Source: Microglena sp. YARC (taxonomy: Eukaryota; Chlorophyta; Chlorophyceae; Chlamydomonadales; Chlamydomonadaceae). Taken from it: a stretch of DNA of 64,000 nucleotides. The first letter of the stretch is position 1. Every line of letters begins with the position of its first letter. The stretch lies in assembly GCA_022414725.1 (NCBI GenBank), contig CM039462.1, forward strand, positions 41,567,622-41,631,621, written 5' to 3'. Below, piece after piece: positions 42,901-52,862 of this stretch. The position numbers were made by a program, and so were the translations under genes. The notes below the pieces were generated by a model. That model worked only from the letters and a program-made list of their open reading frames with translations. It made no database searches and was not told the origin of the DNA.

Positions 42901-45900
42901 TGTGGGGGGGGGGGGGGGGGGGGGGGGGTAATATGGTGTGTGATGTGTGGGGTGTCTCAGCCATGGGGTGTGGGAGAAGTTGTGTGTGATGCGCGGGGTG
43001 GTGTGTGGTGTGTGGGGTATGATAGGTGGTGTGTGGAGGCCGTGTGTGTGGTGTGTGAGGGCCGTGGGATTTGATGTGTGTTGTTTAGGGTGTGGCGGGT
43101 GGCGGGTGTAAGAGGTGTTTTGTGGTATGTGGTTTGTGGGAGCTGTGTGGTGTGGGGTGTGGAGTATTGGGGGTGAGGTGCGTGGAGGGGAAGGGATCTG
43201 TGTGTGGTGTGGTGTGGTGCGGTGCGAGGGGGCCGTGGTGTGTTGTTGGGGCCATAAGGGGGGTGGGGGGGGGGGAGCATTGGTGTGTGGTGGGAGGTGC
43301 GTGGTGTGCGTGGGCAGTGATGTGGGCTGTCTGGGGCGTGGTTTGTGAGGGCTGTGGTGTGGGCTGTGAGGTGCGGGGTGCATGGTTTGTGGGGGGCGTG
43401 GTTTGGGGTGTGAGGTGCAGGGTGCAGGGTGTAGCGAGTAGGGTGTGGTGTGCGGGTTTGGTGTGTGGGTGTGGGGATAGTGGTGTGTGGGGTATGGGTT
43501 GTGGGTTGTGGGTGTGGTGTGTAGTGCGTGAAGGTGTGTGGGGGCCGTGGTGGGGGATGTGAGGTGCGGGGTGGGGGATGCGGGGGTGTAGGGTGTGGCG
43601 TGTGGGTTGAAGGGGGGGGGGGGGGGGGGGGGGGCGTGTGGGGTGTGGGTTTTTGGGTGCAGCGTGTGGGATGTGAGGTGTTGGTTGTGGGTTGCAGCAT
43701 ATGGGGTGTAGGGTGTTGGGTGCGGCGTATGGTGAGTTGGGTGTGGGGTGCGGCGATCAGGTGTGGGGTGTGGGGTGTGAGGAGTGAGGAGTGGGAGTGG
43801 GGAGTAGGAGTAGGAGTTGGAAGTTGGAAGTGGGGAGTGAGGAGTGGGAGTGAGGTGTAAAGGATTCTTTTAGGGAGTGGGGGGTGGGGGGGCAACGAAT
43901 GTGTGTGTGTGTGTGTGTGTTTGTGGTATGTGAGTGCTTGTGGGATTGGGTTTGTGGGGGGGAGTGTTCTGTTGCAGGGCCATGTGAAGAGGGGGTATAA
44001 CGTGTTTGATCAGTGTTTTGGTGGTATCCTATGGTGTCTGGTTTTGATACATTGATGCCCAGGACTGTTAATATGATTCATGTTCAAAACCGTGCCGTGG
44101 TGTGGGCTGTGGGGTCTGGGATGTGAGTGCTTGTATGGGTGGGCTTGTGTGGGCGGGTGGGGTGGAGTGGTGTGGGTCTGGGGTGGTCGGTTGCAGGGCC
44201 ATGTGAAGAATAGATAGAACGTGTTTGATCAGTGTTTTGGTTTGAAGTTGCCCAGGACTGTTAATAGGATTCATGTTCAATACGATGACAGCCTTGTGAT
44301 GTGTTGAATATGGTAAAATACCTGTATGCACTTGTCAATTTAGACTTGCCGAAGGACCTGAATTGTGCCATTACGTCTTGAAGCCCTATGCTGTCCAACT
44401 CATGTTCATCCTCCTTGGATAAGCCGAAGTTCATTGCTGATTGCCGTCCCACCTTGTACAAAATCCTTGCAAGCACAACACAGTGTCTTATTATTGAATT
44501 TTGTGGGCATCAGCTCTTGCTTCCATGTATGAGTACTGAGTTAATATTGGTGGGTTTATTTGTGTTCCTGTGTGCTGGTGGTGGGATACTGCTGGGACTG
44601 CGTGGTTGTATGAGATTACTTGAGAGGGGGTGGGGTGGGGGTTGTGTTGGTGGTTGGGTGTTGGGGCTTGTGGGGTGAACGTGGAGGTGGGTTTGGGGTG
44701 TGTGGGTGGGTGTGGGTGGGGTTGGGGATTGGGTGGGGGTGGGGGGGGTAGAGAGCATGCATTCATAGGAAACATAACATGTGTGTCTCCATGACGAGTG
44801 TGGCCTTGGAATGCACATATGTCACTCGGGGAAGAGCGAAAACCGCGAAATGTAGGAGAAAGGCCCGTTTTGCAGCGGAACAGCAGTGAAATATAGGAGA
44901 AGGGTGGGCGAACGATCTCGGCTCAGCGCAGATCATCAATTCCGCTAGTCACCCAGAACTTTTCGAAGACTGAAGCGTGGCCAATGTATGTGAATCCAGT
45001 TGTATTGTATATCAAGGAAGTAGGTGTGTGTTGTTGCATACATCGAACATGTGTGTTTGTCTTGACGAGTGAGTTGGTGTGTGTGAGTGAGACTGTGAGA
45101 GTCAGTAGGCGCTTGTCTGTGGATGGGTGAAAATGGCAAGTACACCCAGAGACACACAGAGGCTGGCACAGTATAGCCAATACCTTTGTGATATGAAAAT
45201 ACTGGAAGGGTCAAGAAAATAGTGAACATGAGACTGTGCATAAAGCAGTCTCCCCTCCAGGGTAGTCCAAGACGCACGTCCTTGCGTCCCAGGAAGCAAC
45301 TCCTGGGGTCCGTTTGGACAACCCTGCTCCCCTCTGCCACTGAACAGCTTCCGGATCGATAATATAAAGATAATAAAGAAGGGAGACAAATCAATACATA
45401 TCAAATTGAAATTGAAATTGATATTGTTACATCCGTGTAATACCGTTACTCACAGGAGGTGAAGTTAAGGACACCATAGCGTAAGCCGGAGCTAGCTATA
45501 GTCACCGTAAATACATATCAATATAAGTACAGAATATATACGTTTCTATACGACGTATATAAGGTCGATTTGAGAAAAAGTATACGGCGTATTTATACGT
45601 ATAAACGTATATTATACGTTTATATGTCGGCCCATCCCTACAAATCACCCATTCTCTTCAGAGTGCATACAGCATAGATGGCTGCAGATTCAGTAAGGAC
45701 ACGTTGGAATCTGAAGGAACTAAGCAACAGCATTTTTGATCAATTTGCTGATAAAATGTCCAAGCATTACAAGTTGTTGCTACCCCACTTCCTGAAGGCT
45801 GTAGAGGAAGGGGAGAAGGCAGTCTTCAAGTGATCTACTCTCTAAGTGAATGGCAGCCCTTTCCTTGCTCCCGAGGCAACACCTAATGTATTGGATGAGT

Positions 45901-48690
45901 AATTCCCCACGTTGACCTTTCATGAACACTGTATAATGAGAAGATAGTGAGTAGATGTTGGCAATGCTTAATATAAGAAGTTGACCAGATGTGTACTGGA
46001 CTTTTGGATGAGCCACTGCTTTGGAAATATAGCTGATAATTAGAGACAGTTGTGTGGATATTGATGCCATATGATGCATATGAACTATTCCAGAACATGC
46101 TAAATGTCGAAGAGTTGTTATGATGAAGATATCTGACAAATGAATTGATGCATTTAGAATAGTACAGACTGTTGTCTTTTAATTTGTCGTTATAAATTAA
46201 TAAGTCTTTTAATTTGTCGTTATAAATTAATAAGTCTGTTAATTTGAAGTTATAAATTAATAAGTCTTTTAATTTGTCGTTATAAATTAATAAGTCTGTT
46301 AATTTGAAGTTCTAAATTAATAAGTCTGTTAATTTGAAGTTCTAAATTAATAAGTCTGTTAATTTGAAGTTCTAAATTAATAAGTCTGTTAATTTGAAGT
46401 TATACATTAATAAGTCTGTTAATTTGAAGTTATAAATTAATAAGTCTGTTAATTTGAAGTTATACATTAATAAGTCTGTTAATTTGAAGTTATACATTAA
46501 TAAGTCTGTTAATTTGAAGTTAAATCGTCTGCATTTTGTGGTTCATTTTACTAGTACTTGTTTTGTGTTCAGTTTGTCCCATTATTGAGGTTGGGCAAGT
46601 ATATTTAGCCTATTTGAGTAAGTCTTTACCAGCTAGATAGACTGCAAACAAAAGGGGTGTATCTGTTGCAAGGTGATACGTCTGACTGGCTGTATAACTT
46701 TGCTTAGACAATCTATCTGGCATGCTTTCTATTTATTGAACCACAGGAAAGGTGACTGAGGCCACATCAAGATTATCTCATATTGCAGATCATCTAATTA
46801 CCTCGGATTAGTCTTCATTTTGGATGTTGGGCAACACCTTCTCCTCGTCTATTTGGATACCCATGGAACACACATGCATTTTGAGGACAAAAACTTACCT
46901 GTCTACTGCTCTAGCAGCCTCCTCTGGTGTGGGATAATATGATGTGTTGAGACTAGACCCGCGAATGCTGGCAGGCAGCTCAAGTTGAGCCTTTTCATTG
47001 AACTGCACTTGTCCGCGCCATTTATCTCGATCCGATTTAATATATTTGAACCTTTGCAACTCCATGTTCAAAATGATCTGCGGGGGGGAAATAAATTATC
47101 CATAGGCTGCGTAGAAATAGCTGCTGGCATTCATGAGGACAGCGACATGCCTGCGATTGTCACAGAGTTCCAGAGTTACAGAGTGCTGGCGAATATTTGC
47201 TGCATGTATGTTCCTTTCTCTTTACCGCTTTTACCAACTACCACTACACACTCTCCAGGGTACAGGGACAAAGTGTCATTTAGCACAAAGTATAGTGGAC
47301 CGCCCATGTAGGCTGTAGGGTGTTTGTTGAGACTTGGGAGTCGGGAGGCCAGTTAGTGCTGGTGAAACATTGGGTGGTGAAGGACGCAAGAGTGGGATAG
47401 CTATTAGCAGGCAACATAATTGGCGGTTGGCGTGGTCCATTTGTCAACTGGGGTTGCAAGTCAGGTTGAGGTGTCCTGGGCTCGCGAACCTGGTGGTCGT
47501 TAAACCCTCAGGGCCAAGTGGTCGCCGTCCTCCTCCTCCTCCTCCTCCTCCTCCTCTTCCAACGGCCAGTCAGGGGATTTGCCTATAAGCTGTTGCTCGT
47601 AGCTGAAAATAAAAGCTATGGTATGTGACCAGGTTCAACAGTTTCTGAAGGGGATCATACAGTGTCAACAAAATGAAGTAGAGTTACACAGCTGCACAAA
47701 ATTATGTTTTTTTGTGTTCGAAAATAAAGCTGTGATGAAAAATTGTAGCAAAGGGGCTCCTGGGCTAGATACATGCTGTACCTACATTATGCCAATCCTG
47801 AGCTGATCTTGATTGTTTGAGGTTGGGCATGTCTCTTAGCCGTTTTTGCTACCCCTTGGACTGTAACACTCACAGAAACACGGTCGATGTTGGACAAGTG
47901 TACTTAGCATATTAAGACCCCTGGACTGTAACACACACACAGTTTATGTTGGACTAGTTTCTTGGGCCTATTACAAGAGCTTCAAACCTATTTGGCTACC
48001 CCATGCACTGAGTTCAACAGCATCTAGTGTATTTTCTACACATACAACATGCTGCCACCTTACACATTCAGTGCAATTGCCTATAGTCTGTTTGGCTACC
48101 CCTGGCCTGAAACACACTTAAATGCTGCCACCCCACACACTCAGTGCAACAGCCTTTACAGCCGCTCACCTGCACACCTGATCGCACAGCCTGCTTTCTG
48201 GGTTGTTGTAACTGTCCGTCCTGCCACTTTGTCGACTTACAGTTGGAGATCGTGCCGCTGCCACGGTGCAATGCCTTGACAATTCGCTTGACAAAAGGCT
48301 ACCACTGCGAATATAGGCTATCACTGCGAATGAAAAACTAATACTGCGAAACAGCAGGATGTACGTTGTGAAATACGCTGCCAGGAACGCTGTGCGCTTA
48401 TGAGTTGGAACGCACTGCGCGCGAACGGCCACGAGCTGCAAGCTGTCACTGTCGAACGCATCGCGAATCTGAAAGGTTTGAATCACAACCGACTGACAAC
48501 CGAAACAACCCGCCTCCGCCTCCACCCACGCCCACGCCCGCCCACGCCCATGGGCGACGATGGGCGCGCCCATCGCCCACGCGGGGCGCTGGCGGTTGGG
48601 GGTGTCGTACATTTGTACACGCCTGGAGAAGTCGGGCAATAGCAGGTCCCCTGCCAGGCTGGGCAATAGGACATGTCGAGTGTCGACCAA
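34754..48690 (-). CDS. Double AP2-domain gene, unit B (about 14 exons), with coding 54-bp repeat
   Basis: Exons (GT-AG): N-terminal exon ending 48170; 47235-47312; 46899-47077 (DKWRGQVQFNEK ... TPEEAARAVDR); 44322-44465 (ILYKVGRQSAMNFGLSKEDE); 42039-42182 (GVSFVRHHKRWRAVICV ... YDRAAIALG); 39736-39919 (RPDEDLNFLDRRAESES); 37202-38437 (18-residue repeats, polyQ); 36388-36736; 36146-36199; 35471-35743; short exons near 35.36 and 35.24; 34754-35032. The two AP2 domains joined by a linker are the arrangement of plant AP2/ANT factors, which bind DNA in the nucleus. Phases agree from the first AP2 exon onward; the join of the 47235-47312 exon is unsure. TAA at 37277-37279 and TAG at 36484-36486 fall inside otherwise continuous exons, so the protein may end there, or the 3' exons may be another gene. 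Confidence 0.65.
35200..35743 (-). CDS. Exon 35471-35743 and two short degenerate exon copies
   Basis: The main exon reads TAAHVGLPLDGGASYEEEAK and ends YVGDDNDLARMLLK before GTGGGT. Two shorter relatives follow: GDDSHMALMHQV at about 35346-35375 and RDDSHLALMLQE at about 35215-35250, each preceded by a weak acceptor. A poly-C run (about 35371-35399) lies in front of the middle copy. They look like a tandem duplication of the exon end. Confidence 0.4.
35760..36060 (+). repeat. 49-50-bp intronic tandem repeat
   Basis: Units of GAGGAAGAGTGAGTGATAGC and AAGGGGGGCAAGCACGAGT, about five copies, lie in the intron between exons 36146-36199 and 35471-35743. Confidence 0.75.
36388..36736 (-). CDS. 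Pro/Gln-rich exon, unit B
   Basis: After acceptor CAGAG it reads SSQQVSHPYAVPHAPQSTIP, LPNMFMQMPAF and QQQGIKRNREGGYDSP, resembling an activation region. TAG at 36484-36486 follows SGQNHL. The frame then continues SRVGSHARQADEGRH and TKRLRQDEMGE to a GTGAGC donor. Confidence 0.5.
36735..37130 (+). repeat. (GT)n and GGTGTG-rich tract with repeated acceptor region
   Basis: A (GT)n run of about 60 bp lies at 36898-36959. AGCTCTGAAGGRGAGTTRCA occurs at about 36735 and 37093, with a diverged copy at 36970, duplicating the acceptor region of exon 36388-36736. Confidence 0.7.
37202..38437 (-). CDS. Exon with about 15 copies of an 18-residue repeat and a polyQ tract, unit B
   Basis: It starts AVQTLEGKQGTSMRLPRQSQ after TTTCAG. 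From about 38280 to 37460 a 54-bp unit encodes variants of PLTEAVQHKGGPGAQGMR, then MFQLGQQQQQQQQLLAHQQD. The repeat length keeps the frame, and variation is mostly His/Leu/Gln and Ala/Glu/Lys. TAA at 37277 follows HHQQQK. The frame continues LQQSLVDTKNMGRSYLQNQA to a GTGAGT donor at 37201 and joins 36736 in phase. The opposite strand is also open through the repeat but would encode Cys/Pro/Leu-rich sequence of no recognisable type. Confidence 0.55.
38508..39401. mobile_element. Non-autonomous hAT-like element with 8-bp target duplication
   Basis: 894 bp starting TAGGTTTGGG and ending CCCAACCCTA. It is flanked by GAAATGTG at 38500-38507 and 39402-39409. Subterminal regions are rich in ACGTATAAACGTAT motifs. 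No transposase frame. It lies in an intron of the unit B AP2 gene; the matching unit A intron (near 21.75 kb) lacks it. It contains fragments of the palindromic MITE (about 38965-39085). Confidence 0.8.
39736..39919 (-). CDS. Post-AP2 exon, unit B
   Basis: 184 nt, identical in length to unit A (22101-22284). RPDEDLNF completes the AP2 domain (compare GPDAxLNF). AESESLIDDNLLMKLFGTTE and LQDQQHRQASLALKTL follow, probably helical. Confidence 0.7.
40110..41050 (-). repeat. Higher-order minisatellite, 103-bp period
   Basis: The basic units are CAGACACAAATAGGGGTTAC plus ATAACAGTACAGACACAACA (40 bp) and a 23-bp CAGACACAAACACAGACACA-type unit. They are arranged 40+40+23 = 103 bp and repeated about nine times in an intron of the unit B AP2 gene. 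Open frames through it are artefacts. Confidence 0.85.
41100..41930. other. Intronic DNA with a partial duplication
   Basis: TATTCAGCGGATGATTTGGA (about 41300) and TATTCAACGGATGATTTGGA (about 41555) start a related segment of about 110 bp. CCCTAAACCCTAAAA occurs near 41480 and 41740, telomere-like but too short to be more. Confidence 0.4.
42039..42182 (-). CDS. Second AP2-domain exon, unit B
   Basis: 144 nt, acceptor TTTGCAG, donor GTAGGT. It reads GVSFVRHHKRWRAVICVTTG, then NFHEEAEAGLCYDRAAIALG. The split codon at the start gives Ser instead of the Arg of unit A, a departure from the YRGV consensus. Confidence 0.78.
42230..43890 (+). repeat. 1.6-kb GT/GGGTGTGG low-complexity tract
   Basis: TGTGGGGTGTGGTGTG-type sequence almost without C on the plus strand, including poly-G runs at about 42907-42928 and 43611-43634. 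It lies in the intron between the linker and second AP2 exons of unit B. Confidence 0.85.
44322..44465 (-). CDS. AP2 linker exon, unit B
   Basis: 144 nt, acceptor TTGCAAG, donor GTATTT. ILYKVGRQSAMNF closes the first AP2 domain. EDEHELDSIGLQDVMAQFRS then KSKLTSAYR lead into the second. Copies in units A and C (24014-24157, 58755-58895) are strongly conserved, with acidic EDEHELDS and VMAQFR. Confidence 0.75.
45520..45641. mobile_element. Partial hAT-like end
   Basis: TATACGTATAAACGTATATT and the terminus GGCCCATCCCTA resemble the ends of the element at 38508-39401. The left end is not found. Confidence 0.5.
46178..46521 (+). repeat. 30-bp AT-rich tandem repeat, about 11 copies
   Basis: Unit TAAGTCTGTTAATTTGAAGT plus TATAAATTAA. 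The first units carry TTTT/TTGTCG variants and later ones GAAGTT, showing unidirectional spread of a variant. Confidence 0.9.
46899..47077 (-). CDS. First AP2-domain exon, unit B
   Basis: 179 nt, acceptor CCCGCAG, donor GTAAGT. It reads MELQRFKYIKSDRDKWRGQV to NTSYYPTPEEAARAVDR. Trp-Arg-Gly and Glu-Glu-Ala-Ala-Arg-Ala-Val-Asp are AP2 core residues. It ends with a split Arg codon, completed by the exon at 44322-44465. Confidence 0.78.
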
Positions 48691-48749
48691 GAGTCAACCT
48701 GTAAAATCAAAATCATCCCCTGAACTTATATAATCTCATTCTCTCATCC

Positions 48750-49900
48750 GCGGTCTTCATACTTGACTATTGGAAACTACTAGGAGGTGTCACACGCGAT
48801 TGCGTGTTTACCTACGTAACACTAAAAGCAAGGGAAATACCTTGTACACGCACACACACACCAAGAGCAGACTCCGACCAGACCTGTGCCCAGGTAGCCC
48901 AGATCTGGCTGAGTCAACCCGCCGTACATTTCCGCCTAGTGGCCAGCTACCCACAGCTACCTAGGATCGGTTACACATACGCGCCCAGGCCGCGTCACAA
49001 GCGCAGCTTGCGTGACACGCGGGCGCTTGTCTTAACACGAGACTGTGACACGCGGGCGCTTGTCTTAACACGAGACATAACAATCCTGTGCCATTCAGCA
49101 TATTCCTTTCGCCTCAGCATATCTCCTTTCGCCTTAAGCGAATCTCCTTTCGCCTTGAGCGAATCTCCTTTCGCCTTAAGCGAATCTCCTTTCGCCTTAG
49201 CAAATCCCCTTACGCCAGCACATGCAAAGCCATACCCTAAGGACAGAAGAGTTTATAGTCGATTGAGACGACCAATTCTCTCTCATTCTACTATCAAACT
49301 CTCGTCCAGGTGCGTCGATGCTGTCGTCGGGATAGGTCCCTGCTAGGCGCTACTTGCGCACCTACCCCTTGCAGTGTTGGCCTTGTCGTGACACCAACCC
49401 GTCACGACAATCCAATACGACTGACACGCATCATGAATAATCATCTTAGGCTCTTGCACCGCTTGACCCCTGTCGTGCATTGCAATCCCGCCTTGCCGAC
49501 CTTTTCCGGCAAGCTATGTAGACACTTGCGCGTTCACGTAGAAACCGCAGTTTTATCTTATATTGTTCCTAGAACAAATTGTAACTCATTCTACTATCAA
49601 ACTCTCGTCCAGAACCTCCACGGATTCAAAGTCTGCGTCTCCAAGCCCCTGTCGTTACCGACTCCCGGAAAACCTGTCCACCTACGGTCGCCTCCAGTAC
49701 CCTCCCCGAGCATTGACAACCCCCGTCTGCCGGACTTCAGAAAGAGACTCCGGTCAACCCCTCTCCTTTCGCCTCGACTCCACAACTGCCGACCGAAAGT
49801 CCAACCCCTAGGAACGGTGAGACGTCCCCGTCATTACTGACGACGGTGCTTCCAACCCCTCGGTAACGCGGCTACCGGAGTACAGAACACCCCATCACTC
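48750..49900 (+). other. Pyrimidine-rich region with 21-bp and 29-bp repeats, unexplained
   Basis: About six units of CTCCTTTCGCCTTAAGCGAA lie at 49107-49210. A duplicated GACACGCGGGCGCTTGTCTT lies at 49012-49075. CATTCTACTATCAAACTCTC plus GTCCAG occurs at about 49284 and 49586. Plus-strand frames of 180 and 176 codons exist but contain no recognisable domain. It could be a long terminal repeat or leader of an unknown element. Confidence 0.4.
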
Positions 49901-50569
49901 TTCAAATCCAAGTTTGGCTTGTGGTAACAGCGTTTGTTTTGTAGCAGGGTAGCTAGAAGTTGTAGTCACGAGGAATCTGTGCACACTCCCCAACATTCCG
50001 TTTGGTTTCCGCATCTGCATATTCCCGAGGTTCAAGTTGTTTCAATTGTGATGAGGTCCCTTAAATGTGATGAAATATTATTACCGTATGTAATTATGTG
50101 AACATGAATGAACAACTCAGATGGTCTAACCGCCGGGATTACATGAATTCCGAATCCGTAAATGTAAAGCCAACCAGCACAGTTTGGTACATTTTAAATA
50201 TATGTGTTCATTCAGGTGTTCACATTAAACATCTCTTGTTTTCCAATATCTTGTTTCAGTTTATATGCTCTTTGCTGATTTCACCGGTTTTACAATTTTG
50301 TTCAATAGCTACAACAACAGGTCAACAGGTGTGTTTGTCTGCATGTACGTTACAGCCCAGCAGGGGTATCCAGATAGGCTGAAGTGAAATACTGTGACGC
50401 TGCTCAATAACGCGAAGACCATTTATATATAAATAAATAAATTATAAATCTGGAGCTGGTTCAGCAGAAGCAGCAGCAGGCTTGTACATGTGCATGTATT
50501 TTTAACTCAGTCCAGGGGTATGTAGCCAGGTAGACTGAAAGTAAATAAAGTGAGGACTCTGCCGATAAA

Positions 50570-50760
50570 AAATGTGATGAGAACGCCTGGTAAAGCACGT
50601 CTTACGGTGGTAGGGAACAGGCTGCTACTTCATACTCAACCACGGCGGTTGAGAGCGACCACTCGACCGCGACCACTCATGCGTACCCGTAGGGAGTCCA
50701 ACCCAGCACCTTCATCGGTTCAACGAGCTGAACCATTGAACCATTCGTCAAAACTGGATA
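50570..50760 (-). repeat. tRNA-derived SINE, copy 3
   Basis: The minus strand reads AATGGTTCAGCTCGTTGAAC, then GTGCTGGGTTGGACTCCC, and a tail CCTACCACCGTAAGACG to GGCGTTCTCATCACATTTTT. It is the same family as 7775 and 18062. Confidence 0.6.
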
Positions 50761-50776
50761 CAGTACCCTGCCAAAT

Positions 50777-50975
50777 ATACTTGGTAAGCTGGTTCAACAT
50801 ATACAACAGAATGTGTATATGTCCGCTTGTATCTTACAGTCCAGGGGTAGCCAGATAAGCTGAAGGGAATCGTCCCACCTCAAGTGTGGGGAATAGGACG
50901 GGGCATACCATAACCCTGTGCTGCAGAAAACCAATCATACAAATTGTGGAGATAGGGCTTACATATGTACAGACA
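50777..50975 (+). repeat. R3 dispersed repeat, uninterrupted copy
   Basis: AAGCTGGTTCAACATATACA, CAGTCCAGGGGTAGCCAGAT and GGGGAATAGGACGGGGCATA run without interruption, giving the empty-site model for the insertion of element 2. Another start of the family is near 50340-50390. Confidence 0.6.
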
Positions 50976-50984
50976 AGCTCAATA

Positions 50985-51079
50985 GGAGTGGCACCACCAT
51001 TCAAACTGAATCCTCCGTGTCGCTGGTTTGTGTCGGGAGACCCACCTCCTGGGGTGAAAGTCCTTTCACAACTAAAAAA
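50985..51079 (+). repeat. Poly(A) retroposon, 5'-truncated copy
   Basis: GAGTGGCACCACCATTCAAA to CCTTTCACAACT then A17, matching the copy in element 2. Confidence 0.7.
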
Positions 51080-51385
51080 AAAAAAAAAAATTACAAGGTC
51101 CCCAATACTGCAAAATGTGAAAGCTTCAAGCGCATGCGCAAGTATTTGTTGGGCTCTTCAACATTAACTTCGACATATGGATCCACCCTTGAGGCTGCTT
51201 ACCACATTCCTCATCAATGCGAAATCCTTTCAAAAGCAAAGGATAAGGATACAAACCATCAAGCATAACTACAAGGGCTGCAAATACAAACCATTAGGTC
51301 AAAACCACTCCATTAGATCAATATAAAGGCACCCCACTCATAGTGCTACGTACATGGTGGTACCACTGTTTCTGTGCTGGGCTGC

Positions 51386-51737
51386 GCATGGCAGCTTCTA
51401 GCCAGCTCCATTAGCCCGCGACAGGGGCAAGCCAAAGGATTTCAGCTGCATTGGAATGACTGTCACGAAAGCTTTAAGCAGCACCAGGGCACTACTAAGC
51501 GCGCTTTTGAGCCCCTCTGCACATTTTGCGCAGTTTTTTCAACCCCCTGTGGGCGCAGCGCGCAGTTTTTGCGCTTTTTGCACTAAAAAGTGCTGACCAA
51601 TTTGACGTTTGTGCGCTTTCAGCGCTAACCAATTTGGCAAGAAGTAGTACCCTGAGCAGCACTGGCTAGCTTAGCTTCGACCCAAGGACGGAGAAAGCGA
51701 GCTGCCTCGGATAGCTAGAAGCTGCTACACGTAGCGA
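51386..51737 (+). mobile_element. Palindromic-end MITE carrying a nested hAT-like MITE
   Basis: Ends GGGCTGCGCATGGCAGCTTC and AGCTAGAAGCTGCTACACGT. The interior is split at 51485-51654 by another element. Confidence 0.7.
51485..51654. mobile_element. hAT-like MITE, 170 bp, with 8-bp target duplication
   Basis: Termini CAGGGCACTACT and (complement) CAGGGTACTACT form an inverted repeat. They are flanked by AGCAGCAC at 51477-51484 and 51655-51662. The body is rich in GCGC and TTTTTGCGC. Confidence 0.8.
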
Positions 51738-52860
51738 AAACAAGAAAAGCGGGTGGTAAATGTTAACATCACATGGCAGTCCATATATCTCTAGGCCCTA
51801 GATAGGGTTCTTTATTAAATTCTACATCCAAACCCTTATATGTATCTTAAAATAGTGGTACAGTCTCTCTGCCCACTGCGGTGAACGAGGCTGCGTTAGG
51901 TTTGGCTGAACAGCCAGTCCGGAAGGTAGGGGAGCTGCCTATAAGCTGTTTCTTGTAGCTGAACATAAAAAGCTATGGTATGTGACCAGGTTCCAAAGTT
52001 TATTTAGGGGATCATATGGTGCCTAAAAAAACCTGGAAAGGAACATAACTGCACGTAGATATTATTTGTGGTGAAAGGACTTCTTCCCATATCTGAGTTC
52101 CATCCTTAGTTCATATCTTGCTCAAGCCGGCAAGCAGCCAAATTGATGGCTAGCATTGCACTAGCGCATCAAGGGATTCTTTTTGGTTGACCTTATCCAG
52201 TATGTATGTATCAAGAGTACGATAGGGAACTCCCCTCAACATGGGAGATGTCTCAAGGCATGCATCCTTGATGGATTCATGCAGGCACTGAGTGCACTAG
52301 CGCATCAAGATGTGTAAAGGGTCGCCCTTGTCCTGTATGTAATGATTAAGAGTATGATACATAACTCCCTCATATATGACGCCTCATGCAGGCAGGCAGG
52401 CACTGAGAGCGCTGCGCCCCACTGAGCGCAGGCACTACGCAACATGTAGGTAGGCACTATGCCTCATGCAGGCAGGCAGGTGTTGACAGCGCATCCAGGT
52501 ATAATAAATTGTCGCCCTCATCCTGCTCATATGTATCAACATAATGATACATAACTCCCTCATATATCCCCCAATTTTATTTACCTACTTGTGACAGCTT
52601 CTCACCGCTAATGGATTGTGCTAATCATGGAGTTAGCTAGTGTGTCTGAAAGCATAAGTGCCAATCATGCAGCTAGCTAGTGTGACAGTTTCTTACACAT
52701 GCACACTTGTGGTTAGATTAAGTGGCTGGGGAGCTGGTTCGAAGCTGCTGTGCATAGCGATAATACGATGCAGTGGTGTCAATACCTAAACTGAATACTC
52801 TAATAACCTCCATTATGTCCTTGGCACCTAGAGCATAAATGGGAATTCAAAGACATGGAA
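51738..52860. other. Intergenic DNA with ACTAGCGCATCAAG repeats
   Basis: CACTAGCGCATCAAG and TATCAAGAGTACGATA / ACATAACTCCC motifs recur here and at 61900-62300 and 63770-63850. AGGCAGGC runs lie near 52400. No gene. Confidence 0.45.
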
Positions 52861-52862
52861 AA

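Noticed and set aside
42035..43895. Very long His/Pro/Thr-rich minus-strand frames
   Set aside because: Translation of the GT-rich low-complexity intron. Only the AP2 exon at 42039-42182 at the end of one frame is real.
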